A stretch of 32,987 nucleotides of DNA from Priapulus caudatus (GCF_000485595.1 NW_014577106.1:710714-743700); one strand, 5' to 3'. Shown: positions 1-10,076, counted from the first letter of the stretch. Notes: generated by a model not told the origin, from the sequence alone. Translations and numbers: made by a program.

Positions 1-125
1 TACGCCATCGTGGCTGCTGGCTGTTCAGAGGCGTGCCTAGCATAAACCAATCACACTGTACGACACATACCGATAGGAACCAATTTGCGTTTGTATGATT
101 GCGTTCAACACTCATGAAAGCAGCG

Positions 126-912
126 ACACGTACACGTGCGTGCGTGTGCACGTACACGTGCATGCGTGCGTGCGTGCATGTGCACGTGTGCGTGCGTGTG
201 TGTGCACGTACACGTGCGTGTGTGCACGTACACGTGCGTGCGTGCGTGCGTGCATGTCACGTACACGTGCGTGCGTGCGTACGTACACGGGCGTGCGTGC
301 GTGCGTGTGCACGTACACGTGCGTGCGTGCGCACGTACACGTGAGTGCGAGCATGTGCACATGTGCGTGCGTGTGTGTGCACGTACACGTGCGTGCGTGC
401 GTGCGTTTGTACGTACACGGGCGCGCAGGCACGCGTGTGCCCGTACACGTGCGTGCGTGATTGCATGTGCACGTGTGCGTGCGTGTGCACGTACACGTGC
501 GTGCGTGCGTGCGTTTGTACGTACACGGGCGCGCGTGCGTGCGTGCGTGCGTGCGTGCGTGTGCACATACACGTGCGTGCGTGATTTGCACGTGTGCGTG
601 CGTGCGCACGTACACGTGCGTGCGTGCGCGTGCGTGCGTACGTACACGTGCGTGCGTGCGTGTGTGCGTGCGTGTCACGTACACGTGCGTGCGTGCGTGC
701 GTGCGTGTCACGTACACGTGCGTGCGTGCGTACGTACACGTGCATGCGTGTGTACGTACACGTGCATGCGTGTGCACGTGCGTGCGTGCACGTACACGTA
801 CGTACGTGTGCACGTACACGGGCGTGCGTGCGTGTGCACGTACACGTGCGTGCGTGCTTGTGCACGTGTGCGTGCGTGCTTGTGCACGTGTGTGTGCGTG
901 CGCACGTACACG
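126..912. repeat. Alternating purine-pyrimidine (Z-DNA-prone) tandem repeat
   Basis: About 790 bp built almost entirely from GTGC, GTAC and CGTG steps, so that purine and pyrimidine alternate nearly without a break. A loose higher-order unit of roughly 20-35 bp recurs, centred on the near-palindrome CACGTACACGTG followed by a variable run of CGTG. All reading frames across it translate to Cys/Val/Arg/Ala or His/Thr/Arg runs and are artefacts. Such sequence is the classic Z-DNA-forming type; this is known chemistry, not something measured here. CACGTG (E-box core) occurs many times as a by-product of the unit. Confidence 0.95.
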
Positions 913-1878
913 GCTAACTACGAACTCGCTTATAACGAAACAAGCTATGAGAGAAGAAGCGTCAAAGGCGCCGCCTGTCTGTGTAGTATGGTAATTATTT
1001 ATTTATTTTTAGTTGAGTAGTAATTTTATAATGTTTTCTTAATAAAATAATGTATGCTGCGGTATGTTGGAAACACCTGCGGAAATTTCGAGTGGTTTAC
1101 GGCACCTCGTCAGCTCGTGTAAAGTTACGCAAAGGTCTACGTAAATTTTAGCTTGATGAATCGCACCTAAAACGGCCTCGCTTGCGTACGCGAAATCGTA
1201 CGCAAATTTACTGAATAGCTGTGTTGGTGAATCGCAACTAAGCAACGTCGATTGCGTACACAAGATTTAGGCAAAATATTTTGCGTACGCAGCTTGATGA
1301 ATCTACCCCCAGGTGCCCTTTTGTACAGCCGCGCGACTATTATACTTGGCTATTTAGTATAATATGTGTAAAAATAATAAATAACCAATTTTCAGTGGTT
1401 TAATGATTTTTTATTTAATGAAAGTGGAGTACTGTAAATTATTGATACGTCTGACGGACTTTCTGCTTGGAAATTACGAAGGTCTGAGCATTAAATCGGC
1501 AGGTCCAGGACCACGGACTTGCCCTATTTTCAGCCCCATGATTTCCTATTCATAGTTCGTTTGTACCTTTTGACAACTTGAAAAAATGATTCAAGAGTCT
1601 CATATAACGTGTTCAGAATAGCTTAGAATGCAAAAAACAACAAACCAAATCCAAATTACACCTTTTTTTCCCGGCGGTGCATGCCCCCGGACCCCACTAG
1701 CATGGCGATCACCTTCGGTGCTCGCATTGCTCGCTCTTCGGATTGTGCAACCACCAAAAAAAGATTTACCACCTCGCTGACCTTTTTGGCCAGGGGAAAC
1801 ACTGTAACTGCAAAGTTATGGCGTATGAGCCTGAATGCAAACGAAAGCTGAATGTAAAATTGCCAATTAACACTGTAC
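913..1878. other. Non-coding stretch downstream of LARP1 exon 4
   Basis: AT-rich sequence that would be intronic to LARP1 if the gene continues past the left edge. Between about 1130 and 1310 the words GCGTACGC and TTGATGAATC recur, which looks like the remains of a DNA transposon, but I could not define two ends. At 1665-1700 there is a GC-rich segment (GCATGCCCCCGGACCCC) of the kind seen in dispersed repeats. No exon is supported here. Confidence 0.4.
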
Positions 1879-1984
1879 CTTTACTTTTCTTTTTCGGCAC
1901 AGGTGTTTTGGTCTGACTGGACTCCTTGTTTTCTTTCGAGGATTCATCATTGTCAATCAAAGGTTGCTGCTTTGTTCTCGCAGG
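1879..1984 (-). CDS. LARP1: LARP1, coding exon 4
   Basis: A 106-bp exon encoding 35 codons plus one base. It begins PARTKQQPLIDNDESS and ends in a lysine-rich tail (PVPKKKSK). The acceptor lies in a T-rich context (TTGTTATGTTTAG) and the donor is AAAG|GTACAG. It enters in phase 0, matching the phase left by exon 3, and leaves in phase 1. In LARP1 proteins the segment after the NWPTP motif is likewise polar, Ser/Glu/Lys-rich and ends in a KKK run just before the La module. That module should start in the next exon, which is not in this window. An additional small exon within the 6.3-kb intron upstream cannot be excluded. Low-complexity composition alone would be weak evidence; the splice phase makes it convincing. 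Confidence 0.72.
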
Positions 1985-4168
1985 CTAAACATAACAAGGC
2001 ATCAGTATCAGCAGCACTCGATTTTTAGAAAACACATGCACACACGGGTTAGAGCTGGGGTGTTGCTAGTGTTAGTTAGAGGTGCATGGTCACACATCAG
2101 ACAGCAATCACAAGCCAACACGATGGTGTCGTTAGGGCCTGTATGCAATGCCATCCTGGACAGCTAGCACATTGAAGGATAGAATTTTGAGGACACTGCA
2201 TACCCTCCCCTGATCACCTAAACGGTTAGCATTGTCGTGACTGTTTTCAACTTTCAGAGATATTTCTTATACAATCTGCGATATAGTACTGCAAGGACAG
2301 ATTCACTGAAATGATAACCCTCACACAAAATTGTCATGAATGTCAACTCTCGAATTATGCTTATAATGCTGGCCAAATTATCTGAAATTAATTGCAGTGA
2401 GGGCCGACTATGTGCATTCCATGAAAATTTACCAATGAATATCTACCAAATGCTACCCATTAAGTTTAATATATATATATATGTACTAAAAATTTGTACT
2501 ATTTCTGTGGTATGTCCACAGGTGTTAACTTATAGTGCAGCAGACATTTAAAAAACACATGAAATTATCAACCATAAACATAAACATCGGTTTGTTTAAC
2601 ACCATGAATACACAGATCTATTACGTATTTATTAGCTTCAGCCTGTGCACACTGCAAAGCAATATGACCGAAAGCATAAAAAATGAACAAATCTATGAGC
2701 GCTTTCTAATTTGACATTGCAATGCAACGCTGCTACTTTTCGTCTGTAAACCTATATAATTAAATAGCTCTAGCTGACCTTGAAACGAAATTCGGCAACA
2801 AACCAGCTGAGATATCTGACAAAACATCACAAATTCTAAAGTAACAATATCTACAATTATTCAAAGTTCTCGGCAGGGATTTCAGAAGGTATGTTGTTTA
2901 TGGACGGACGGGGGAATGCCCACAAGGAGGTTGTACCAATTGGAGTCAATTACGTGTGTCATAAAAGGCACCAATACACAGGTACACACATTTGATTAGT
3001 TCGGAGACGTATACATTAAACTGCGACAACACAGCACGACTATTGGTATTATCAAAAGTAAACACAGCTGGAAATTAAGGCATATTGATTAGGCAACTAT
3101 TGCATGTCAGAGGATTAACGGACGTTACAAAATAGCTTCAGCATTGAAAGCATCTAGTAAAGGCGTGGGGAGAACCCGTGCGGATAGACCTCGCAACAAA
3201 AGGCCTATATAGAGGGTTCCGCGAATTTTCAAATTACTGACAATGCATCGCTGCCGGCCATGACGGTTCCAGAAACCAGTTCAGGCATGGTACAAGTACA
3301 TTGAGCAACGCACTGTTCTCTGCTCATTTTATTCGCCTATTAAGCAAATCCATCACAACGCCGCTCTCCTCGGTGTTGTCAACTGCAGCAATCGGTATCA
3401 GAGAGACCAAACACAGCTTTTTTAGGCTGCCTAGTGTGATCACAACACAAGGTAAAGTGACGAGAGACAAGGCGGACCACAGACGCTTGGAGCCAATGAC
3501 CAATGGCCAATGAGCGAGCGCGTCATCGCTGATTGACAGCATTTCTTGAGGTTTCTTGTAGGAGTCACTACGTCTTAGCCATGAGGCACGCCACCCCAAT
3601 AATAGTTTAGGGCCCGTTTGGAGATGGCCTCCTGCCGTCCATCACGAAATGTCGGTTGGATTACGCCCAGTTTTCGCGAAGTTCGTTTTCAGACCCCTGT
3701 CTAAGGTATCTGTCTAAGTGGCCAAAAAGGGGGCGGCGTATTCGCTGTTGGGGCGCGGCTTCGCCGCGAGCTGTGCACTGCACGCAAAAACCGGGGCCGC
3801 AAGTCCGTCCAGCCAGGAACAGGGCCGTATAATCAGACACTGAAGCTTAGGAATCACTGGTAGACTGAGAGTCACAATACTTACTCTGTATAAAGATAAC
3901 TAGAAAACAACCATTAGCAGGGTCTCCAACCCTATGAAGTGTGAACTCCAAATGCGGAATGTTCCCGCGGTGATCAGTAACTAGTGGCGTATTCAGAAAA
4001 TTGATAGGGGGGGGGCGAAATGTACCTTGGCTGCCCCAGGCAGGCCCGCGTGCCATAGGCATGCCAGTGCTAGGGGGTTCGGGGGGCATGCCCCCCAGAA
4101 AATTTTGAAATATTTAAAAGCCATTTTCCTGCATTCTGAGGCATACTGTGGGCCGTGCTCTCCGCAAG
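1985..4168. other. LARP1 intron 3, proximal part
   Basis: AT-rich intronic sequence without a supported exon. About 3180-3300 contains, on the minus strand, a motif including CGCGGAACCCTCTATA that also occurs on the plus strand near 7530-7550, so it is a dispersed repeat. From 3600 to 4130 composition shifts to GC-rich with G-runs and a perfect palindrome at 4081-4096, typical of degraded mobile elements. The short open frames on both strands here show no recognisable domain. Confidence 0.45.
4081..4096. repeat. Perfect 16-bp G6CATGC6 palindrome
   Basis: GGGGGGCATGCCCCCC is a perfect inverted repeat with no spacer, in a G-rich segment (3990-4100) that looks like the end of an old dispersed element. 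It may be only a fragment of that element; no function is inferred. Confidence 0.6.
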
Positions 4169-4358
4169 CGGCAGTTAGATGCGATATGATATGACTACTA
4201 GGCACTTTAATTTAATTTAATTTTTTTTTTTTAGGGTTAGGGTTAGGGTTTAGGTTAGGTTTAGGGTTTAGGTTAAGTTAGGGTTTTTTTTTTTTTTAAG
4301 TGCCTAGTAGTCATATCCTAAGTGCCTAGTAGTCATATCATATCGCATCTAACTGCCG
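4169..4358. mobile_element. MITE with telomere-like TTAGGG core
   Basis: Terminal inverted repeats of about 40 bp (left arm starts CGGCAGTTAGATGCGATATG; the right arm is its reverse complement) enclose T-runs and a degenerate TTAGGG/TTTAGGG tract at about 4232-4285. On the right the inner 22 bp or so of the arm (TAAGTGCCTAGTAGTCATAT) are present twice. No clear target-site duplication was found, so superfamily is unassigned. It sits in LARP1 intron 3. Confidence 0.75.
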
Positions 4359-4970
4359 GGTGCATATTCTCCTGTCTGATAACACTATCTCAACCCTAGA
4401 CTCAACCCTACAACCCTTGTCTGATTAGCAGACAAACTACGCGACACCTTGCAGACAGCACCTGTCTGACTAGGCTATTCCATTCACCATAAACATGCCA
4501 GATACAAATTGCCTGAAAAAAACAATGTGTCCAAGCGAACAATCAGTGCAAATTTTGTAGTGCAACTGAAATGAGGAATATAACCTTGCCGCTGCAGAAT
4601 GCGGAAATTAAGCCTAGAGTAATGATTCCGCAGAATGAGGAATGGTTGGAGAACCTGCATTAGACATAATTACAAACCAAAAGTTCATCCCCTCATCACC
4701 AAAAACTCCAAACATATCTGTGAATTTTATTTTTTAGGAATTTGAATAAAATTTTAGCCCTTTTTTAGGAATTGCATACATTTTTTAAGTTTTTTTAGGA
4801 ATTTTAGGGCCGCTGGAAAGCCTGCAATGTCTTAATGTTTCTCTACTCTCTTTCGCCTAGTATTGCCGATAATTCCCTGTAAATGCCGGTCAAATGCTTC
4901 TCTGCAACACACAGGTACACCGCACGCACGGCGCACGCCGCTACACATTTACACTTGTAAGTTGTATACA
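4359..4970. other. Intronic sequence with no supported feature
   Basis: AT-rich LARP1 intron sequence between two inverted-repeat elements. It has a TTTTTTAGGAATTT-type repeated motif at about 4733-4810. No coding potential or RNA gene was recognised. The last six bases (TATACA, 4965-4970) are the left target duplication of the next element. Confidence 0.4.
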
Positions 4971-5639
4971 TCAAGAGCTCATAATAGAGAAGAGTATGAC
5001 ACAGTTTTAACAGCGATTTGCATAGTTTTCAATTGTAAATATTCTATCAATATGTGAATAAATATATTCAAACTTTACTTTGTTTTCGTCTATGATTCTC
5101 TCTTAATTTGACACCACCAATTTACCTAAAAATCGTATGTGTTCTTCAAAAAAGTTCTTTGAATACGACACGGGTTCACACAGTTTTCCAAAATGTTCAC
5201 ATGTATTCGGCGCATGTTGATATGCGGTGGCAGCACCAGGTTGTAACAAGACGCTGGAGGCTGTTGGGGATATTAGGTAAGCACAGTAACAGCCCTGGTT
5301 TCGCTTCCTTATCATCAGGAACACGATGGCAACACGGCTAAAATCAGCTGCTAGCTCGCCGTGAGCACACATTTATTTCTAGCACGCTGGAAACGCTACA
5401 CGCTGAATACAATTCAATGCCTAATATCCCCAACAGCCCCCAGCGTTCTGTCATAGACAATAGAACACTAATCCGATAATAAACTTGCTCCAAATACATG
5501 CGAACATTTGGGAAAACTGTGTGAAACCGTGTCGTATTCAAAGAACTTTTTTGAAGGACACATACGATTTTCAGGTAAATTGGTGGTGTCATAACACTGT
5601 TAAAACGGTGTCATACTCTTCTCTATTATGAGCTCTTGA
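4971..5639. mobile_element. Foldback element, 669 bp, TIR starting TCAAGAGCTC
   Basis: The ends TCAAGAGCTCATAATAGAG and its reverse complement continue inward as long imperfect arms (about 4971-5275 and 5425-5639). The left arm carries about 95 bp (near 5014-5107) that the right arm lacks. TATACA directly repeats on both sides (4965-4970 and 5640-5645), a 6-bp target-site duplication. Because the arms are homologous, opposite-strand open frames both begin MTPPIYLKIVC; this is symmetry, not evidence of a gene. No transposase is encoded, so it is non-autonomous. It abuts the point where the SWIM pseudogene loses homology. Confidence 0.8.
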
Positions 5640-5645
5640 TATACA

Positions 5646-6175
5646 TATATCGCCGGCATCCAGTAGGCAACTGTTTGAGTGGGGGTGGTAATTTCTCTTG
5701 CACGTGCAGCATACTCTACATAAAATAACACCGAGGCAACATGTGAACAGAGTTCACCAAGCCCGGCTTTACAATTACAGTGTGCTGACATGATGCCTGT
5801 CCCATATTCTCTCATCGTGACCCATGCCTGGATAGAGAGAATGTATAATCAGAGACTGAGAGTGCATAACACGTGCTCGGATAATGTAGATGGGACTCTC
5901 ACTGTTCACATGATAGATGTACCACCACTAACCCAACCGCAGAACAGTCGATCGTAGGTATCCAGGCTTTTGTGGTTCTGAATGTCCTTGAGAGTATAAA
6001 ATGGACTCGGCTAGAATGTTAGGTCGTCAATTCACAAAATCCTAATAAGTTCGTGATGGGCACAAGTTGTGGTCCTTGCTCCATTCTCGTACGGGCGTCG
6101 ATTCCCAATGCATGCAATTTTCTCGAGATAGCGTGCTTTGTCTACGTTGTCTAGTGAATCAAAGTACTTGTCCAT
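5646..6175 (-). pseudogene. Degraded SWIM zinc-finger gene (YqaJ/SWIM-type family, N-terminal part)
   Basis: Read on the minus strand from an ATG at 6175, the product starts MDKYFDSLDNVDKARYLEKI, then PSPFYTLKDIQNHKSLDTYD and FCGWV, then a segment ending RARVMHSQ, then AWVTMREYGTG and a SWIM zinc finger CNCKAGLGELCSH (CxCx7CxH; about 5740-5779), then VASVLFYVEYAAR and QTVAYWMP. This order (N-terminal helix, KSL...GWV block, MHSQ, PWV, SWIM, LLFY) is what I know from invertebrate SWIM proteins that often carry a C-terminal YqaJ-type nuclease. It is broken: two in-frame stops (before IDD, and before PSPF) and at least two frame changes (after CGWVSGG, and between MHSQ and AWV). The YqaJ part is absent, and homology stops at the foldback element. 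It lies in a LARP1 intron on the same strand. The blocks run without an intron. Confidence 0.8.
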
Positions 6176-6300
6176 ACTATGAACACTTCAGACAGTTGGC
6201 AAATGTGCATACACCAGATATTATAAAAAAAAGCTGCATTTGATAGCTATATGCAGTAAAATCGGTGAAATTTCTAAACACTCGCGATGTAAACAAACTC
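6176..6300. other. Short spacer before the tandem duplication
   Basis: Sequence between the start of the SWIM pseudogene and the first unit of the 0.77-kb duplication. Nothing recognised. Confidence 0.4.
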
Positions 6301-7068
6301 AAGTCCATGATATGTGTAACTGTTGCGTGCAATCTCTCGATCTGCCCAATCTAGCCGACTGTGCGGAAACCTCATCTAACTCTAGCATCCCAACACACGC
6401 TAATTAACCTGCATGCAAGGCCCTGCAAAACCGGACCTGTGTAATCTCATTGACATTGAACTCTAGCAGACTAGCACCCCAACCCACGCTGGTAAACCTA
6501 CCTGCAACACCCTGTAAAACCGGGTCTACACAATCATATATCGAACTCTAGCACCCCAACACCCGCTGGTAAACCTGTCTGCAAAATCGGGATCCACTTA
6601 CTGCTAATATAGATTACTATAATAACACTATCGTATGTACAATCTATCGATGTAAAATATCTGTTGACTATTTTGAAAACTTACGTCAGACGCAAGTTAT
6701 TTATATGAAGTGCCAGATAATGCAAACTAGTATTCATACGCCATAGCGCAAATAGTTCTTGGAACGAAAACACTATATTTGTTTCCTGGTTGCATAAGTA
6801 ATATAGATAACGATATATGATTTAAACAATTTCACAATTTTGTACTGAATAAACATCGAATAATGAATTATAACTTGTTTTATCATAGAAGGGAACTGTT
6901 ATTGAATCAAGCAGATCGCTCCGCTGTGTCCAGGATGTGTAAACAACAATGCGGTGCTACGTTCGTAAGAGAAGTAATTGCGTTTAGATTTTGAGAAGAA
7001 ATGTTATGAAAGTAGCAATTGATACAAATGAGTTGTAGTGAATTTTTGCAACATATGCAAGCTCACAG
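6301..7068. repeat. Tandem duplication, unit 1 (768 bp)
   Basis: Begins AAGTCCATGATATGTGTAAC and ends GCAAGCTCACAG; the same sequence starts again at 7070. The two units differ by very few substitutions, so the duplication is recent. Each unit contains three degenerate subrepeats of about 85 bp, marked by AACTCTAGCA...CACGCTGGTAAACCT...TGCAAAACCGG (about 6375-6600). Relative to unit 2 this copy lacks about 185 bp between GTAAAAT and TTGACTATTTTG (near 6657), replaced by a five-base filler (ATCTG). No conserved coding frame. Confidence 0.92.
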
Positions 7069-7069
7069 A

Positions 7070-8022
7070 AAGTCCATGATATGTGTAACTGTTGCGTGCA
7101 ATCTCTCGATCTGCCCAATCTAGCCGACTGTGCGGAAACCTCATCTAACTCTAGCATCCCAACACACGCTAATAAACCTGCATGCAAGGCCCTGCAAAAC
7201 CGGACCTGTGTAATCTCATTGACATTGAACTCTAGCAGACTAGCACTCCAACCCACGCTGGTAAACCTACCTGCAACACCCTGTAAAACCGGGTCTACAC
7301 AATCATATATCGAACTCTAGCCCCCCAACACGCGCTGGTAAACCTGTCTGCAAAATCGGGATCCACTTACTGCTAATATAGATTACTATAATAACACTAT
7401 CGTATGTACAATCTATCGATGTAAAATCGGTAGATTGCGCATATCGGTAACATGTGTTCGCAATTCTGGGAACCAGTATGGCCGCCGGCACGGGATTGTA
7501 GGTAATATTGCTATTTTTAGTGCAAGTCGCGGAACCCTCTATAGACCTACTGTGAGCATGCTTGCAGTGTGCAAACATCACGAAATGTTCTCATTGAGCC
7601 AGAAATGTGCTCCAAAGTTGACTATTTTGAAAACTTACGTCAGACGCAAGTTATTTGTATGAAGTGCCAGATAATGCAAACTAGTATCCATACGCCATAG
7701 CGCAAATAGTTCTTGGAACGAAAACACTATATTTGTTTCCTGGTTGCATAAGTAATATAGATAACGATATATGATTTAAACAATTTCACAATTTTGTACT
7801 GAATAAACATCGAATAATGAATTATAACTTGTTTTATCATAGAAGGGAACTGTTATTGAATCAAGCAGATCGCTCCGCTGTGTCCAGGATGTGTAAACAA
7901 CAATGCGGTGCTACGTTCGTAAGAGAAGTAATTGCGTTTAGATTTTGAGAAGAAATGTTATGAAAGTAGCAATTGATACAAATGAGTTGTAGTGAATTTT
8001 TGCAACATATGCAAGCTCACAG
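7070..8022. repeat. Tandem duplication, unit 2 (953 bp, with extra 185 bp)
   Basis: Second copy of the unit at 6301-7068, directly adjacent and in the same orientation. It carries about 190 bp not in unit 1 (about 7428-7617). This extra segment includes CGCGGAACCCTCTATAGACC, related to the minus strand of 3190-3290, so a dispersed repeat is involved. It could be an insertion into unit 2 or, given the filler bases in unit 1, a deletion from unit 1. Short open frames within it differ between the copies and are not supported as genes. Confidence 0.92.
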
Positions 8023-8332
8023 TAGGTATATATGAATTTAGCTACGAGGTTGATCAACTTTAACACACATCACCTAGTAAAACTATTAATTATTACCATT
8101 TACCACTAGACTTATTACATTATTACCATTAGAACCATTTACATCAAGTACACACATTCAGACTTAAAATATCAGAGGCCCCACGACTTTAGCAAGTAAT
8201 GCAGCACACTCAAGAAAGAGAAAATTATTTCTTTTGAAAAAGTATGTATGTAGCTACAGTGAGTACACATTTAGGAAGGCACCAACAAATCAACATCTAT
8301 AGGAAGTGTGACAGACACATGTGCCAGGTTAC

Positions 8333-8389
8333 CTCTTTCAGTTCGCTTGGAGTTGGCCAATTTGTGATATCACTGAAGTCACTCCCAGC
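8333..8389 (-). CDS. LARP1: LARP1, coding exon 3 (NWPTP motif)
   Basis: A 57-bp exon, exactly 19 codons, encoding AGSDFSDITNWPTPSELKE. The D-F-x-D-x-x-N-W-P-T-P-x-E core is a hallmark of the N-terminal region of LARP1 (human LARP1 has a closely similar block, from memory of the family). Acceptor TTTTTATCTAG, donor GAG|GTAACC; phase 0 on both sides, consistent with exons 2 and 4. It is too short to be found by open-frame length. This motif is the strongest single piece of evidence for the identity of the gene. Confidence 0.88.
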
Positions 8390-9280
8390 CTAGATAAAAA
8401 AAAGTGTACGATAAACGCAGTTTAACCGAGGCTATGTGCAGCACATTTGTTCACCAGCTATATCAGGTCATCATACTTTATTTCCAATGTAGTGGAATGC
8501 ACCAAGCTACACTCTCTGAATACAAATCACCCTATAAGAATATCACACTTGTTTTGTCTAAAGTTCTGTTGTACAACACTGGTTAAATTGGGCCAATTTA
8601 GAAGTTTTCTTACTGTAAATAAATTCAGCATGGTTCAGTGTAATTGGGTGTTCATAGTTTTCTTCAACACATATTATGATCGATAGTTTCTAATAAAAAA
8701 TAAGCTATGACCCAGGAAGACAAAGTCTTAAAATATATTACATAACACAAATAATTTAAGAATTTTTTTGGCTTTTTTGACATTTGCAGCCAAATTACAC
8801 CTTTTAAACATTTACAACATTTGAGAAAAATGGACTTGGATCTAGATAATTAAAATTTTAAACTATATTAATATATAGAATATCACACATTATTTGTGCC
8901 ATATTATTGTGTCTAGATATTTATATCCCTAGCTGCACCTGGCAGTATTAAGTCCATCACAAGGTAACTTCCCACGTGAAAACCAAAAATAGAAATCTTT
9001 GCTAAGCTTTGCTTATATTATACAATTAATAGAATATGGTATATCTTGAAGTTACATGGCATATCTGACATAATGATGCTTGACAAGCAACCCGATGTCA
9101 CTTAGACTATCAGGTGGCAGGAGGTTAAAGCAAATTAAATATTAAAAAGATGATTGCCTTTAAAAACCTCAGTTGCAACAGTTCGCACAAGTAGATGTTT
9201 GTAGGTCGACGCATAACTAATTTTCTTCATTGCCAGAGGGTGGAAAACAAATTGTGTTGAAATGTGTGGATATAGAGTAC
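8390..9280. other. LARP1 intron 2
   Basis: AT-rich intron of 891 bp bounded by donor GTACTC (from 9280) and acceptor ATCTAG (8390-8391) on the minus strand. No repeat or nested feature recognised. Confidence 0.7.
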
Positions 9281-9336
9281 CTTTTTCTTATCACCACCTG
9301 CTATCACAACTGTTGGCTGGGGCTGAAGCAGTCCTG
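9281..9336 (-). CDS. LARP1: LARP1, coding exon 2
   Basis: A 56-bp exon with acceptor TTTCCACTTCACAG and donor AAAAAG|GTACTC. With the single base carried over from exon 1 it reads 19 codons (TGLLQPQPTVVIAGG then DKKK) and ends in phase 0, so exons 1, 2 and 3 join without a stop. Joining exon 1 directly to exon 3 would give an immediate frameshift and stop, so this exon is needed. The basic tail just before the DFxDxxNWPTP block is the position where LARP1 proteins carry a basic segment. The sequence itself is poorly conserved, so identification rests on phase, splice signals and position. Confidence 0.75.
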
Positions 9337-9401
9337 CTGTGAAGTGGAAAATGAAGACCTGTACACTAAACTACAGAATATGCTTGCAAGTAGGTAGCTT
9401 A

Positions 9402-9744
9402 AGCGGCCCATACACGCACAATATCATTGACAATAATATTGATGCAATATTATAATTGACAAGAAATTCTGTTGGCCACGAACGGCACAATAATATTGTG
9501 CAATATCGTAATTTGTGCTCTGATGCTGAAGGTGAACAGACATGGATCTGCACAATGAGACAATTAGTGGACAATGAGATATTGCACAACCTTCAATAAA
9601 TATCTAGTACTGGGTTTTGATTCCATCAGAATATTGCGCAAGTAAAAATTTCCCTTCAATATTGCACACTAACGATCAATATTATTGTCAATATTCATTA
9701 TTGACAATATTATTGTCAATAATATTGTGCGTGTATGGGCCACT
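9402..9744. mobile_element. PIF/Harbinger-like MITE, 343 bp, TTA target duplication
   Basis: Ends AGCGGCCCATACACG and, inverted, AGTGGCCCATACACG, with arms continuing as CACAATAT-type sequence. TTA precedes and follows the element (9399-9401 and 9745-9747), the 3-bp duplication typical of the PIF/Harbinger superfamily. The interior is AT-rich with many AATATTATTGTCAATAT palindromic words and no coding capacity. Located inside LARP1 intron 1. Confidence 0.8.
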
Positions 9745-10076
9745 TTAGCGATGGCAGGAATTTATTAATATATTAAAAACTATCATTTACAAACCTTAGC
9801 AGGTTCAAGTGCTTTCATATCTAGTACAATCTGTTACCAAAATGAATATTGGTGAAAAATGTTTACATCAGTTTATCATCTTTTAGAAGAGAGCAAATTA
9901 GGTCACCATGATCCTGAATTTTTACAAAATATTTGAAAAGAATTGGCAAACTTCTCTCTCTATACAATCTGATCTTCCTAAATAAAATATAGTAATAGTT
10001 CATTACTTCGTGATAGCTATAAATCTTGGCTAACTACAATAAAAAATGGCTTACCACTGCTACGTATTATACATAC

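Noticed and set aside
95-1020. Long open frames (up to 294 codons) on both strands over the first kilobase
   Set aside because: They translate an alternating dinucleotide-type repeat into Cys/Val/Arg or His/Thr runs; every frame is open because the repeat lacks stops.
5108-5592. Two homologous proteins starting MTPPIYLKIVC on opposite strands
   Set aside because: They are the same terminal inverted repeat of the foldback element read from each end.
5600-5830. A 3' splice site (CTCTCTATCCAG) just upstream of the SWIM block, making it a separate exon
   Set aside because: The conserved ARVMHSQ block lies immediately upstream in another frame, through the supposed intron, so contiguous coding with a frameshift explains the data better.
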